In this document: positions 13,584 through 25,734 of the stretch, piece by piece | How the letters are laid out: each line of letters begins with the position of its first letter | How positions within the stretch are numbered: the stretch's first letter is position 1 | Notes under the pieces: model-generated | What the model was told of the DNA's origin: nothing | Databases searched by the model: none | What the model saw: the letters and a program-made list of their open reading frames with translations, nothing else | Made by a program: the position numbers and the translations under genes | DNA from: Ceraceosorus guamensis | Lineage: Eukaryota; Basidiomycota; Exobasidiomycetes; Ceraceosorales; Ceraceosoraceae | Length of the DNA stretch: 64,000 nt | Direction: 5' to 3' | NCBI RefSeq assembly: GCF_003144195.1 | Contig: NW_020289998.1 | Coordinates: 560,862 to 624,861 of the forward strand

Positions 13584-15280
13584 GTCTGCAACCGCACGCT
13601 TTGGATGACAATTTGTCGGATGCGTCTTGCCAATTATCATCACCGCGCTTCTTTGCAACATTCTTGACTCGGACCCCTCGCGTCGCTCTCGCTCCATCAC
13701 GATTCACGATGACACATCTACCACATCAACAATCACGAAACTCACGCAATTTGTCACGCTTTTCCCGCAGACTGGATGCAATTCGATTCATTCCATGATC
13801 CTGTGACCCGTAGCACCGACTGCTTGGCGTGGTACGACGTTGCTCGAACGCCACCGTCATGTTCCTGTCGCTGCTGAGAGCATCAGGCTTCTGTTATGAG
13901 TGTCCGCAGCACTATCGATGCGCAGCCAGTGTGACTGCGACTTTGTAGAGGTGACGTGGAAGGTCAAGGCTTGCAGAGGGAAGAGCGTCAAAAGGTGACC
14001 CGGCTTGCAAAGCGAAGAGCGAGGGAAGTTCCGCCAGGTTACGCGTGACGAGTTATGCGGGAGTCCAAAGAAGCACAACAACAGTCACAGCGAGCACGAT
14101 CATCATCAGTCGTGTGTGGGGAGATGTACGACCGTCGTCGAGCTGCTGTCATCTATCTGTGCATGGTGATCCGGAGTCGAGCGATCGCAACGCGATCCAG
14201 TGCCAGCATCGGCTGATTCAATTTAGTGCGTGACGAGCTCAGCAACGATTGGGCGCGTCATGGCCGAGGGTGATGTACGTATGTATGCATGCAGGCACGG
14301 TGATGCGAAGCACAGCCTCATCAATCAGCCTTCGCTTTGACACCTCTTCGCGGGCGCGCTCGTACATCAGCAGCAGCAGCCACGAGTGGGCGCGCGAGAG
14401 CATCTTACGAAGGCGGGCGCCTTCTGCAAGCAGCAGTAGTGAAGCGAGCTCGTACGCTCAACGCAGCTAGCACAGCAAAGCACATCTTGGGTTGAGAGTC
14501 GTAGATGTGTCTATTGGGCAAGTCCAAAAATGCTGCAAGACTCGTAAGCTCAAAAGCGAGGAGAAGATGCGATTGCTATTTGCGGTGACAAAGCTGAAAC
14601 GCTGGAGAAATTGTAAGATCGAGTCGTGAGGGGGCGCTGCAGAATGCGCGCTGCGCGATGCCCACGCATGCGTGCTCCTCCTCCTCCTCCTACCGTCGAC
14701 TAAGGGCGTGTGGCTCGGCGCAGCACAGGCGGGGTTTGGCATGGCTTGGCCTTCTCGGCGGTCCTGCCGGCCGATGATGTGCAGTGCACGCACACACATG
14801 ATGCTGTGCCTGCTGAAGATGAATTCGGCATGACGCTGCACGCTCATCACGCTTGATCCCGACTTCTCAGATCTCATCAAGCACGGCAAGACAAAGCGTT
14901 GCGCTCGTGACTGCTTCTTCCATCACGAATGAAGCTGCTGTGCACTACTCACAACAAGCATCATCATCATCATCATCATCATCGTCGTCGTCGTCGTCCA
15001 TCCTGAGCTTTCACACTCGCGATTGTTGTCCTCATTCTGGAACAAGACGTGCAGATCAGTCATCACCTCGAGGCCGCGTTTGATCTCGTCCCTCTCTCTG
15101 CGATCAAGGAACCTCGCATACTCTCACTTCTCTCTGTGCTCCCTGCGCGAGGTTTGACTGTCTGCCCTCGTGGAAACACTTGGCTACCCCCAACACGTGC
15201 CCGTCGTCTGAGCGAGCAACCTGGGATTAGGCGGCCCTCTTGCGCAGCCAGACGAAGGATACGAGCACGGCCTCATCGTC
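13584..15280. other. 1.7-kb intergenic stretch
   Basis: No supported gene. It contains a TCA/TCG triplet repeat at 14961-14996 and one TCACGAAT motif near 14923. Open frames here are short and lack coding character. Confidence 0.45.
14961..14996. repeat. Compound microsatellite (TCA)x7(TCG)x5
   Basis: Seven TCA triplets followed directly by five TCG triplets, about 285 bp upstream of the VHS-GAT start codon. Confidence 0.9.
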
Positions 15281-18200
15281 ATGAAGAAGATTTTTAGCCG
15301 CAAAGACGCGGTCACTCCGTACCGCGATGCTGATGCTCCTGTGGCGTCAGAAGGCCACGAGGTGCTGCGTCGGCAGGCGTCCATTGGACACAGCTATGGC
15401 ATGCAACAACAACACCACCACCAGCAGCATGCTCAATGGCATTCAGACGCTCACTACGGTCAGCAAGCCTACCCGACGAGCCAGCAGTTCTCGGGCAGCG
15501 CAGAACCTGCATCGTATCCGCGCCCACCACACCAGTCCCATGCACGAGCAGCTTCGCCTTCAGGTCACCCTTTGGGGTTTCAAGGGGCAGATGCGCCGAT
15601 CTTCGGTAGACCGAACGGGAACGGGCAGAACGCGGGGCAATACCACTCTGCATACCCTAGCGAAGATATAGGTGCTAGTACTGGCGCCATGGATGGCCAT
15701 TACCGCGATCAAACGTCTGCACCCAGCCACAACCCCACTGCCCCGCGACGTCGAGCTAGCGACTACGACAGCAGCTCTTCGCCACAAGCATTGCCGTCGC
15801 ATGGTCGTGCGGACTTGCCACCACATGCCAGCAGGCAGCCGAGACAGGGCAGTCTGGACATGCGCAAGTTGAATCTTGGAAGCCGTGGTGGCATGCCTGC
15901 CTTCTCACAAGGGATGCCACCTGCTGATCAGCCTCTGCGCAATGGGACTCAAGCTCAACGTCTTGACACGCAGGACTACGCCACTCCAGGTAGCCCGGTG
16001 ATCGAGCCTCCGACGCCACTGGACGACGCTCCCCGTTCCTCACCGCGCTTGAGCAGATGGCGGAGCTTGCGCCAATCTTCCGATGCGAAGCGTGAGAGAC
16101 TAGCGTCGCGCGATAGCGGAGCCGACAATAGCGCGTTCTACCCTTCCTATGCGCCTCCTGACCAGGCAAGGGAGACACACTACCACTCACATCTGCCTCA
16201 CGAGCACTCTTCGTCACCTGGAGCGAGACGCGAGCCCGATCTACAGCACGAGCATGCGCAGGTCAAGCCCAAGCGTAAATTGTTCGGCTTTGGAAGGGAT
16301 AAGAAAGACAAGGAGGAGGAGCATCGTGTGGAGAATCCGAATCATGCCGAGGCTCAAGAAATTCCCCCAACGCGTCTCACCCACGGATCCGGATCTTCGC
16401 AGGCGCACGCACCAAATCAACCAGCGCAGGCGAATGCGCAGGCAAAGGAGCCAGCCTGGTACGACTTGGTGACGGGGAGCCGAGTCACACCAGCGAAGGG
16501 AGAAGGATTGGTGCACACGAAGATCGGTGAGTGCCTTGGCGATGTACGCTACCGGCTGAGCTCGTATCTCGTTCGACATGCTGACCCTTCCCCGCCTACC
16601 CCCATTCGGCAGGCTGGCTGTGCGCGCGACCGGCTGAAGCTTGGGACTGGAGCTACTTGATGTCGCTGGTGGATAGCATCTCACACTCCGAAGCAGCCGC
16701 GAAGGAGGCGGCTCGCGCTTTAAGGAAAGAGTTCAAGTATGGGGACATTGAGCCGCGCAAGCGAGCAACCAAGATCTGGGCTGTCCTCACTCTCAATGGC
16801 AGTGATCGCTTCAAGATGCAAATCGCCGATAAGAAATTTCTGTCGGTCATCGAGGAGGTCATCACCAGCCACAAGACGCCTATCAGCGTCAAGGAGCAGC
16901 TAATAGAAGTTTTCGGCATGCTAGCCTTCGAGGTAAGCGACTCAGCTGCGATGGTCCTGCTGCGTGCGCTCATGGCCAAGTCATCGCTCTCTCTCTGTAG
17001 TTCAAAGACGACACAGAGCTCCACAGTGTTACAAAGGCATACAATCGCGTCCGCCCTTCAGACAGACCTCTCGATGTGAGTAGCGAACGTGCTTTTCTCG
17101 ATACCAATCGACTGCGACTGATGTGGAGCTGCCGACCTCAGGGCACACCCCTAAACCCTGAGCACGAGATTTTTCGTCCAGTCTTATCAATGCCACCTGG
17201 CGCAGCCCAGGTCCAGTCGGCCTTGCGAGCAAACGGCGTGCAGAGACACACACCCCGACAGCGCAAACCACGGAGCCCGGGCGAGGAGATGGCGAGGCTC
17301 CATCGCGAGTGCACCGTTGCTAGAGAGAGTGCGCACATGCTCGTTGAGAACCTTGCTGAAGCTGGTATGGACAGTGCTTTAGTTGCCGTGAGTCTGCCAA
17401 GAGATGGCGTCGAGTTGCAGAGCGCTTTGCTCAATTCTGGGTGACCCGAACTTTCTGCAGGAATTTTCGGCCAAAACCCTCGATTCTGAAGAATTCCTCA
17501 TGGGCCAGATACCGTGGGCTACTGCGCAGGCCGACCGCTCACGCGCGGATCTCGCTGCACAGATTGCACAAGACCGAGCAGAAGGTCGACCGGCGTCTGC
17601 GATCAGTCAGACTCAGGAAGAGCGCCTGCTAGCTGATCTTTTGGATGCACACGAACGTGTTGTGCAAGCTCGAGAGATGCTTGGGCACGTCCAAACGCAA
17701 CATCATCAAGAGGATGAAGACGAGAGGCTTGCAATTGAGCGCAGTCGATATGAAGTACGAGTAGATCGGAGCAAGCTGCGACAGGATGCTGTGACTGGAG
17801 ATCTGTACTCGATCGATGCCGGGCAGTCACTGGCAGCGCCCGTGATGGAGGCGCAGGGGTCTAGCTCCTCTTCGCGACCTCCGTCGCCGGCTCCTCCAGC
17901 CCACCGGCCTCTGCCTGTGCCTTCCCCAGTGGCATCTTCGGAGGGCGCTGCGCACTCCATCGGCAGTGCTGCCGGCATGAATGGGAGCAGATTCACCAAT
18001 CCCAACGCGCACACTCGCGAGCTTTCGGCTTCGAGCGCTTCATCTGGCCGCGCACCTAGAGAGGCGCGTCCTGACGGCCCGCGTCCAGCGAGCCTTGTGC
18101 CTGGGGGGCATGCTTTGCCACACGGGCCCCGCCCTCTGCCTTCTACTGCCGGTGCGGTCTCATCAGCCCACAAGGCAATCAGCGCTGCTCGCAGCGACGC

Positions 18201-18753
18201 TTCCCCGACACCCGGTGCTATGCCTACAGCTCCTCAAGTCGCACAAGGCAGACCCGAACAGGAGTCAGCGTCGCTAGAGAACAGCGCGCGGCCTGCAGCT
18301 CTGCCGCCAATAGAGGCGCTCAAGATAAACAGTCAGGCGGGCAGTGGGACAGGCGGCATTGCTGCATCTGTACCGGCCAGCGCCGCTCGATTGGATGACG
18401 ACAACGAGAGCGTTATCATGACGCCTGTGCAGCCCTCTGCCAAAGCTCTTGGCAAGCGAAGGCAGTTTTCAGGTGACAATTCAGATCTACCCCAGGCGAC
18501 CACCGCCGCCGCGGACACTCGTCTAGCTTCCTCACCTCGCCTTTCTCCCGTAGCGGATGAGAAGCGCCTTTCGAGGGAAGAGCTTCTCAATAGGCCTCCG
18601 CCCGCGGCACCAGTGGAGCCGCAATTTGCAGCGCAGCAAGCGCAATCTCCTCCCGCGCTCGCCTCTAACAATCCTTTCCTCAATCACACTGCTTTTGCGG
18701 GTCGTGAGGCGCAAACAGGAACCAACCCCTTCTTTGCTCAGCAGCAACCTTGA
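15281..18753 (+). CDS. VHS-GAT domain protein with long N-terminal extension
   Basis: Probable endosomal/trans-Golgi or actin-patch adaptor of the Lsb5/GGA type, binding ubiquitin or sorting cargo through VHS and GAT. Exons 15281-16526, 16613-16932, 17001-17075, 17142-17387 and 17461-18753 join in frame to 1059 residues. Residues 1 to about 410 are disordered and rich in Gln, His, Ser and Pro, with a basic KPKRKLFGFGRDKKDKEEEH patch. The VHS domain follows (WDWSYLMSLVDSISHSE, ALRKEFKYGDIEPRKRATKI), then a three-helix GAT-like region (EEMARLHRECTVARESAHML to ERVVQAREMLGHVQ). The Pro/Ser-rich tail ends with two NPF motifs (SNNPFLN, GTNPFFA), which typically bind EH domains. No GAE ear domain is seen. 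VHS is normally at the very N-terminus, so the extension is odd, but the junction at 16526/16613 keeps frame and restores a Gly codon. Confidence 0.8.
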
Positions 18754-19093
18754 CACGGAATACATACCTGTCAGACTGGGCCTCATCAAGCGCATGTAGA
18801 ATCTGTGTCACTTTCTCGAATTGTTCATTGGCACTGACCCAATGCTCTTGGGACAGTCTTGACAATGGCAACTCAGACGCATTGGCTGCGCCAATGAGCA
18901 AATCAACGCGCAGACCCGATCTGATGTTCATTTGATTGAGCGTGGCCTCAAATCTCTGAAGGGCGCGAGTGACACCAAACGAATCCGAGGCTCGATTGTG
19001 TGGGTACTCAAAGCTAGAAGTGATTAGACTCTCTCTGTCGAGAAGCCTGATGATGAAGTCGATGCACATCTTGGGGAAATGCTCAGCTGTAAT
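18680..19093 (-). other. Unrecognised antisense reading frame, possible gene relic
   Basis: On the minus strand an open frame of about 130 codons has coding-like codon choice and a globular, helix-rich composition (for example MCIDFIIRLLDRESLITSSF, RALQRFEATLNQMNIRSGLR, EQFEKVTQILHALDEAQ). A second coding-like stretch lies just upstream in the same frame (DQHARELSYTLDFFEQ, about 19245-19130), but the two are separated and I could not find a frame-keeping intron. The 3' end overlaps the last 74 nt of the VHS-GAT gene. I cannot name a family. It may be part of an unpredicted gene or a decayed one. Confidence 0.3.
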
Positions 19094-19476
19094 GGGCACA
19101 GCTTCCCGCTTGACATCGTAGTGTCACGCTCTGCAATTCACGTCGCGCTGATTGATGATGATTGTTTCGTCTGCGACAGACCTGGAACTAGACACCTGTT
19201 CAAAAAAGTCAAGAGTATAGCTTAGCTCCCGAGCGTGCTGGTCAGCTTTGCCCCAGACGACACCAGCACTGCTTTTTCAACACCAAGATCGCGAGCACCA
19301 GCGCCTCTCTTGACCTTGACGCTACCGCTAAAGACGAGGCGATGTGCACTGCTCTCCAACGTGTCCTACAACTTTGCTTTATGAACTGCAAGCATCTAGC
19401 TCGTGAGCTTTGTCCCAGCACCTCCCCGGCACCATTCCTTCCACTACAGCTGCCCACGCCAGAACAACAACAAGCT

Positions 19477-19722
19477 ATGCCGGCAAAGGCCAAGCCCAAT
19501 GCAGGCTCAAGGGTCGCACCGTTATCGAAAAGCGACGGAATCTTCTTGTCCCAACTCGGCTTTACAAACGCCGGTATCGCCAGGCGATCGATCGCCTCGA
19601 AATTTCAGTCGAAGATGGACCAGACTTCTCAGCCTTATGGCAGCTCGTTTGGCAAAATGCAGAGCATGGCGAGCAAAGGATCGAAGCCGAGCAAGGAACA
19701 GAAAGGCAGCAAAGCTCTGTAA
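19477..19722 (+). CDS. Small hypothetical protein (81 aa)
   Basis: An ATG at 19477 opens an 81-codon frame ending at TAA 19722. The product is basic and Ser/Lys-rich, with a mildly hydrophobic SDGIFLSQLGFTNAGIARRS segment and a repetitive C-terminus (SKGSKPSKEQKGSKAL). The frame continues upstream to 19342. A CCACTACAG acceptor just before the ATG suggests a 5'-leader intron. No family recognised and no signal peptide. It could be a chance frame. Confidence 0.3.
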   Translation: MPAKAKPNAGSRVAPLSKSDGIFLSQLGFTNAGIARRSIASKFQSKMDQTSQPYGSSFGKMQSMASKGSKPSKEQKGSKAL

Positions 19723-20905
19723 ATTGTGCAAGTCAAAGGAAGCTAGCCCGTGAGTGCTGGCAGCAGCTCGAGGGCAAGGGAATGGCTAGATTGGCTGGAC
19801 GTGAGCTATGTGGCATGCCCAGTACTGACGCTTGCAGCGACGCATGTGGATGAATAGGTCCCAAGGGAATGGACACAGCTAGCCGGCAGGATGCCAGCAT
19901 TTCTTCTTTGCTGGCTACCGACATTCCTCAGAAGCGGATGAGATCCAGTCTGGATACAAGGTTTTTTCCAATCCTTTGACGGGGGACGAACTTGACCACT
20001 GAATGGCGCTCAGCGCCATCGCCACACAGAATCAACAAGCCTCGAGGTCAACGATGAGTCGTGAGTAGTGACGTCCCTGATCACAATGGCCAAAAGAAAG
20101 AATGGCGCACCGCTCCTTGCTTGCCTGTGCCATCACGAAGCACGTTTTCCGGCCGCCAATCAAGAATCGTGAATTGTGATCCTGGCGTCTTTTGGTAGTC
20201 GACCCTGCTTCCCCAGCAGTCGCTTTGAGAGTCTGACTCAAGACTCTTGCATCCCCAGTCAAGAATGTTTCGCGAGATGAAATACAATCAGAATGCAACA
20301 ATCACCCAATCAAGCATCAAAGGTCCGGATTAAATCGAAGTTCAAGATGCAAATTGTTGTGATTCATGACGTGAATTCAGAAAGGAAGTGCCTAAACCCT
20401 GGCTGATGCAGAGCACGTGACCTCCTTCGCTGGTGGTCGCGTGGTGAATTAAAATTCTTCTCGTGCGAGAGGATTTCGATATGAGGCGAAGAGAATTGAC
20501 GGATTCTTACCTACGTACATGCATGCGCTGCTGTAGAGGGACGGCAGCCTCAGCAGATCGACTTCTTGCCTTTGTCTCTCGCGCAGCTCGCATGCGTCAC
20601 TACTACTTGCACTGCGATTGTCTTCACAAGGCATCTGTCTCAATCTCATCGTCTTCGCATAAACACTGGCGTTTGTACTTGCACACAACCTGTTGGACGG
20701 CACCACCTTTGCCTTCGGTCATCAGCATTACAATCTCCATCCGCCACTGCAACCAGCCAAATTTCGACCTTCGCCACTCAGACTGTAGTTGCCCGTTCTG
20801 CGCATGATCCGTACTCTCTGCTGAGCTGCACGGTTCTCCGCTTTTCTATACCACCACATCCTCTCCTTCTGTTGACAGCCCGACTAGGCGCGAGGTACAG
20901 TCATC
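19723..20905. other. Intergenic, upstream of RPO41
   Basis: No supported gene. It contains AATCGTGAAT (20165-20174) and TCACGAA (20133-20139) copies of the dispersed motif, an AT-richer patch at 20280-20460 and pyrimidine-rich DNA before the RPO41 start. Confidence 0.4.
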
Positions 20906-23900
20906 ATGCTCGCGAGGCAACGACTGCTGCGTCGATGTTCTGAGCGGGTTTGTCGAGCACCGACATGCAACCAATTGCAGGCAGGCACGTCCAGAAGCGT
21001 CTCGCTGGGAATGGCCCAGAGCGCCCAATCATTTGTGACGCAGAGTCGTCGCATTCACTCCAGTGCCGAAGCGTTGGCGCCACCTGCTGACGGTTCAGCT
21101 CAGGCAGGCTCGCATCGTTCATCGCAATCGCAACCATTCTTGGATCTGAGACCCTTCGCCCAAAAGTCCACCACCCGCTTGCCCACTCCCCTTCCAGGCT
21201 ACCTCAATGACCGTTATAACGCAGCACTCAGGCTCCGTGCCAAAGGAACTGCGGGGGGCGATCCCGAGCTGGATAGAGCGACGCTCAAGGCGCTCAGGGA
21301 GCACAATCAGTATTTCATACCGAGCAGCAACTTGGAAAATCTGGGCGTGCTGGAAGCGTGCATCGCGTCCGGCTTGATCGAACGAGGGGCGAAGCTGTTC
21401 GAGGATATGCGCATCACGGACGATGTCAAGTTGGATGGCGATGATAGTCGCGGTCCAGCTCAGCGGTCTTCCACTCTGGACATCGGCCTCTACAACACTA
21501 TGCTGAGCTCCTATCTCGACAAGGCCTGCAAGGTAGACAGCCGCGAAGAGCAATCTCGATGGGCTTCGACCGCCCTCGCATTGTTCACAGATATACACAC
21601 CGGCTCGCGTGGCGCTCCTGCCCCAAACGCCGCTACGTATGCCGCTACGCTGCACGGCTTTGCCTTGTGAGTGCATGTTCTAGCAGCGAGGTCTGACGGG
21701 CGACTGGAAGCAGTCGAGCAATGGTCATGAGAGGGGGAACTTCGCCTGCCTGTGCCAGACGTCTGCACAGATCTGCATCAATTGATAGTCTTCTTCTCTG
21801 CTTCTTGACCGACCAACAGGGTTGCTCGAGGAGGGCCACAAACGCGCAGACCGGATGTGGTCGAGGTGCTGCGCTCTGCACGTAGCTCCAGGATACCCCT
21901 GAGCGACATCTTCAGTCCAGCCATGTTTGCACATGTGGCTCTCAACTGGAGCTCCACAGACTCTTTGACGCCTTCTGATGCCATCAATGTCCTGGTTTCG
22001 ATCGCCAGCTCACACGGCGAGGAGAGCATCGTTGAAGAGCTGCTTCAGCTCCGTGACCAGCTGGACGGCGATGACAGTGGGCAACATCTGGCAGAAGACG
22101 CTTCAAGACGCGATCCCAATCTCGAGGAGCTGGAACCAACGCGTTCTGTGAGTAATTGGCTTGCCCCCCTTCCCCAGCTTTGAAGCTTCGCGTTTGCTCA
22201 CGTTTTAGCGCCTCTAACACAGCCCTCGAAAGATGCGGAGGGAGATCAGAACGACATTCTCTTCAACCTCCGTCTCCTAAAAGAAAATCTGTCGGCAGTG
22301 AGCGAGGCCAGAGCCCGCCACTCGAGCGCACTCGCGCGCCAGAGGTGGCTCGAGGAAAGCGCTTTCGAATCTGCGAGGAAGCGATTGGAGCATGCGGCAC
22401 AACAATTGGAAGAGCTGGGTCTGAGTCACACTTCCAAGCTAAAACAGCGAACGCTTCAAGCGTGGATGTGGTCCTGGTACCAAGAACTCTCAAAGGTAAT
22501 CGAAGAAGACCTTACCCGTATAGAGAAGAATCTCAAGAAATCGTCGACCAAGAGGGCACGGAGAAAGTCTGAGGGCGAGACTGCTCTCACAGAGGAAGAC
22601 GTAGCTGCGAGAGCGCCTGAACGAGGGTTCATCTCGTCGAACAGAGTCTCCGTTCCTAGCCTTGAGCTTACCATGCTCCCCTTTCTGCGCACTCTACCGG
22701 TCAAGAAGCTGGCGCTGATCCCCATCCTGGAGATCATGCGCATGCAAAGTGGCACGCAAGCCTTCGATGGCATGAAGACTACCCGCGTCTTGTTGTCCGT
22801 TGGTCGCGCCATCGAGCACGAATACTTCAGCGAGCGTCGTCAAAAGTACAATCGATTACGGCAGCGTCATGGCGCCGAAGATTATAAACCTATTTCGGAG
22901 GATGCGTTGGCAGAGACACAGTGGTCGCAGCAGACGAGAGCACGCGTGGGCAGCTACTTGGTCCAGCATCTGATGCAGGTCGCTAAAGTGCCTCGCTCCG
23001 CTCGAGACAGGAATGGTCGGCTGTGGGAAGAAAGTCAGCCTGCATTCTATGCGGCGTACCAGTACGTTGCTGGCAAAAAGCTCGGCGTCATTCGACTAAA
23101 CGATGCGCTGCTGGAGAGGCTGGACAAGGACTCGATCGCGGACAGCGTACATCCCAGACATCTTCCCATGCTCGTGCCGCCACGGCCCTGGACGCATCAC
23201 AATGATGGAGGCTACCTCCACTCGCGCAGCTACGCAATGCGTTTCAAAGACAGCGCCGAGCAAGCCGAGTATTTCAGGGAGGCGGACGAGCGGCAAGAAC
23301 TGAGCGTCCTGCTGGCAGGTTTGGACGCACTTGGTCAAACTGCGTGGCGCATCAACGAGTCCATCTTCGAAGCCGTGACTAAAGTTTGGAACTCTGGCGA
23401 GGCAATTGCGGACATTCCGCCCGCTGCACATCCGCTTCCTGAGCCTGAGAAACCCGACAATTACGACTCTACCGACATGTCAGCCAAAAAGGAGTACATT
23501 TGGAAGTTGAAGACTTGGAATGCTCAGCGCTCCAACCTTCACTCCCAAAGATGCGATGTCAATTACAAACTCGAAATAGCCAGAGCCTTTATTGGAGAGA
23601 GATTCTACTTTCCCCACAACATGGACTTCCGTGGTCGAGCATACCCTATACCACCGCTCTTTAATCACATCGGCAACGACTTGTGCCGTGGTCTGCTCCT
23701 ATTTGACATCGCCAAGCCTCTTGGTAAGCAGGGCTTGCGCTGGCTGCGCATTCATTTAGCCAACGTTTACGGATACGACAAGGCCAACTTCCTGGAGCGC
23801 GAGCAATTTGCTCTCGAGCACGAGAAGGAGATCCGCGCTGCGGCCAATGATCCGCTGAGCGAAGAAGGCAAATGGTGGCGAAACGCCGACGATCCCTGGC

Positions 23901-25435
23901 AGTGTTTGGCGGCGTGCATCGAGCTTGTCAAAGCGTACGACAATCCAGATGGGCCCGAAGCGTTCGAAAGTCGTCTGCCCGTACATCAAGACGGAACTTG
24001 CAATGGACTGCAGCATTACGCGGCGCTGGGTGGTGACCTGCAAGGAGCTCAGCAGGTCAACCTGTCCGGCGGTGAGCGGCCATCTGACGTTTACACTGGT
24101 GTTGCGACCCTGGTCATGAAGCAAATCGACCGCGATGCTGCCGATCCCACAAGTCCTCATCAACATCTAGCTCAGATGCTGCAGGGCAAGGTCACCCGCA
24201 AGGTGGTCAAGCAAACTGTGATGACCACCGTATACGGGGTCACCTTCATCGGCGCAAAGAACCAGATTCACAAGCAATTGGCGGATAGGAACGACACGCC
24301 GATCTCCCATCGATATGCCTGTGCAACTTATCTGGCTTCAGGGGTGCTCGCATGCATTGGCGATCTCTTCAAGGGCGCCGAGTCTATTCAACACTGGCTG
24401 ACACAGAGCGCCAAGTTGATTGCTCGAAGCATTCCACCCTACCGGGTCAAGTCCGCTGCGATCGACCCCAAAGACGTCACTACGTCGAAGCGCCAAATGA
24501 AGGAGCAAATGACAGCGGTCATTTGGTCAACGCCCCTCAACTTGCCGGTCGTCCAGCCGTACCGAAAGCTGGAAAAGAAGCAGGTGTCGACATCGATGCA
24601 AAGCGTCTTCATCACCGATCCCAACAGAGCTTCGGAAGTGCATCCCGCCAAGCAAGCCAGCGCCTTCCCGCCAAACTTCATTCATTCTCTGGACGCCACA
24701 CACATGTTCCTCACTGCACTGGAGTGCTCCACGCGCGACCTGGTCTTTGCGAGCGTGCACGACTCTTACTGGACTCATGCTTGCGACATTGACACGATGA
24801 GCGACATTATTCGCGATACCTTTGTCAGATTACATTCCAGTGACATTCTGCCAAAGCTGCGCGAAGATGTGAGTCAAAGGCATTTTACCGGCGATTTGAC
24901 GCACCTTTGTGCTCTTGTGGATGACTAACAAAAGGAACTCGTTTTTCTCATTCTTTCCAGTTCTTGTCTCGGTATGCCGGCTACATGGTGCCAATTCAGG
25001 ATTACAGGCAACTGATGAGGACCAAAGGCTCAAAAAGTCTGGGCGAGAGCCGTAAAAAAGACACAGTCTCTGCACTAGGGGTCACAGCGACCAGCAAGAC
25101 TGCAGACGTCACTTCGGCCGTCTCAGATGCCATCGACACGACAGATGCGGAGCTTGACGCTGATGTTCCAGAAGATGGAGCGGCAGACTCGGAAGTCGTC
25201 GAGAAAGCAGAGAGCGATAGCGAGCTGGAGGAATCGCAGCCCGAGACGAGCAGCGAGCAGTCGTCGGGCTTTTTGGCTCTTGCCGACATCTTGCCTCCTC
25301 TGCCGCAAAAGGGTGCTTTTGACGTCAACGAAATTAGGGTACGTGGCTAAGGGCTTGTAAAGGCGCGGAAAGTGATCGGCCGCTCATTTCATTCAACTCG
25401 TCTTCACACAGCGCTCCTTGTATTTCTTCTCATAA
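20906..25435 (+). CDS. RPO41: Mitochondrial DNA-directed RNA polymerase
   Basis: Single-subunit T7-like polymerase that transcribes mitochondrial DNA and primes its replication. Exons 20906-21666, 21820-22147, 22223-24868, 24961-25338 and 25412-25435 join in frame to 1378 residues. The N-terminus (MLARQRLLRRCSERVCR) is a typical Arg-rich, acid-free matrix-targeting sequence. The polymerase core shows NMDFRGRAYPIPPLFNHIG, motif A HQDGTCNGLQHYAALGGD with the catalytic Asp, motif B KVTRKVVKQTVMTTVYGVTF, PPNFIHSLDATHMFLTALE, and motif C VHDSYWTHACDID with the second catalytic Asp. An acidic Ser-rich insert (about 25120-25270) lies before the end. The last exon is only eight codons and ends YFFS, the usual C-terminus of the family. 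The acceptor for exon 3 is the CACAG before 22223; the TTTTAG upstream gives a stop. The gene ends about 300 bp before the convergent CDS1. Confidence 0.95.
25412..25435 (+). other. RPO41: 8-codon terminal exon of RPO41
   Basis: After a 73-nt intron (25339-25411) this exon reads RSLYFFS and stops. Read straight through without splicing, the frame ends at 25350 and lacks the conserved YFFS terminus. Confidence 0.85.
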
Positions 25436-25734
25436 GCTGACAGCGGATCTTGCAGCCACATTGATGTAATCTAGATTTTGCAATCAATCCGGCTCGAACG
25501 ATGCACTGAAGGCGCTCACTGCGAGGCACGACAATGTTCATACACGTGCTAGTTTGGAAGCATTTATTCTGCCGGTCAAGGATCGTTGCGCCGCATTGAG
25601 CCAAAGCGCACAGGGGCGAGTTCTTCACAAGTCTTTATGACTCTCATTTGGCATCCTGCTATGAACCCTTGGCAAGGAACGAGCGTCGCACAAGATCCGC
25701 TTAAGGTGAACTGCTCACTGATACTTACGCTCTA

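Noticed and set aside
18680-19093. Antisense frame as a fragment of a hAT-type DNA transposase
   Set aside because: The helix pattern is only vaguely similar. No DDE/BED motifs, terminal inverted repeats or target duplications are visible.
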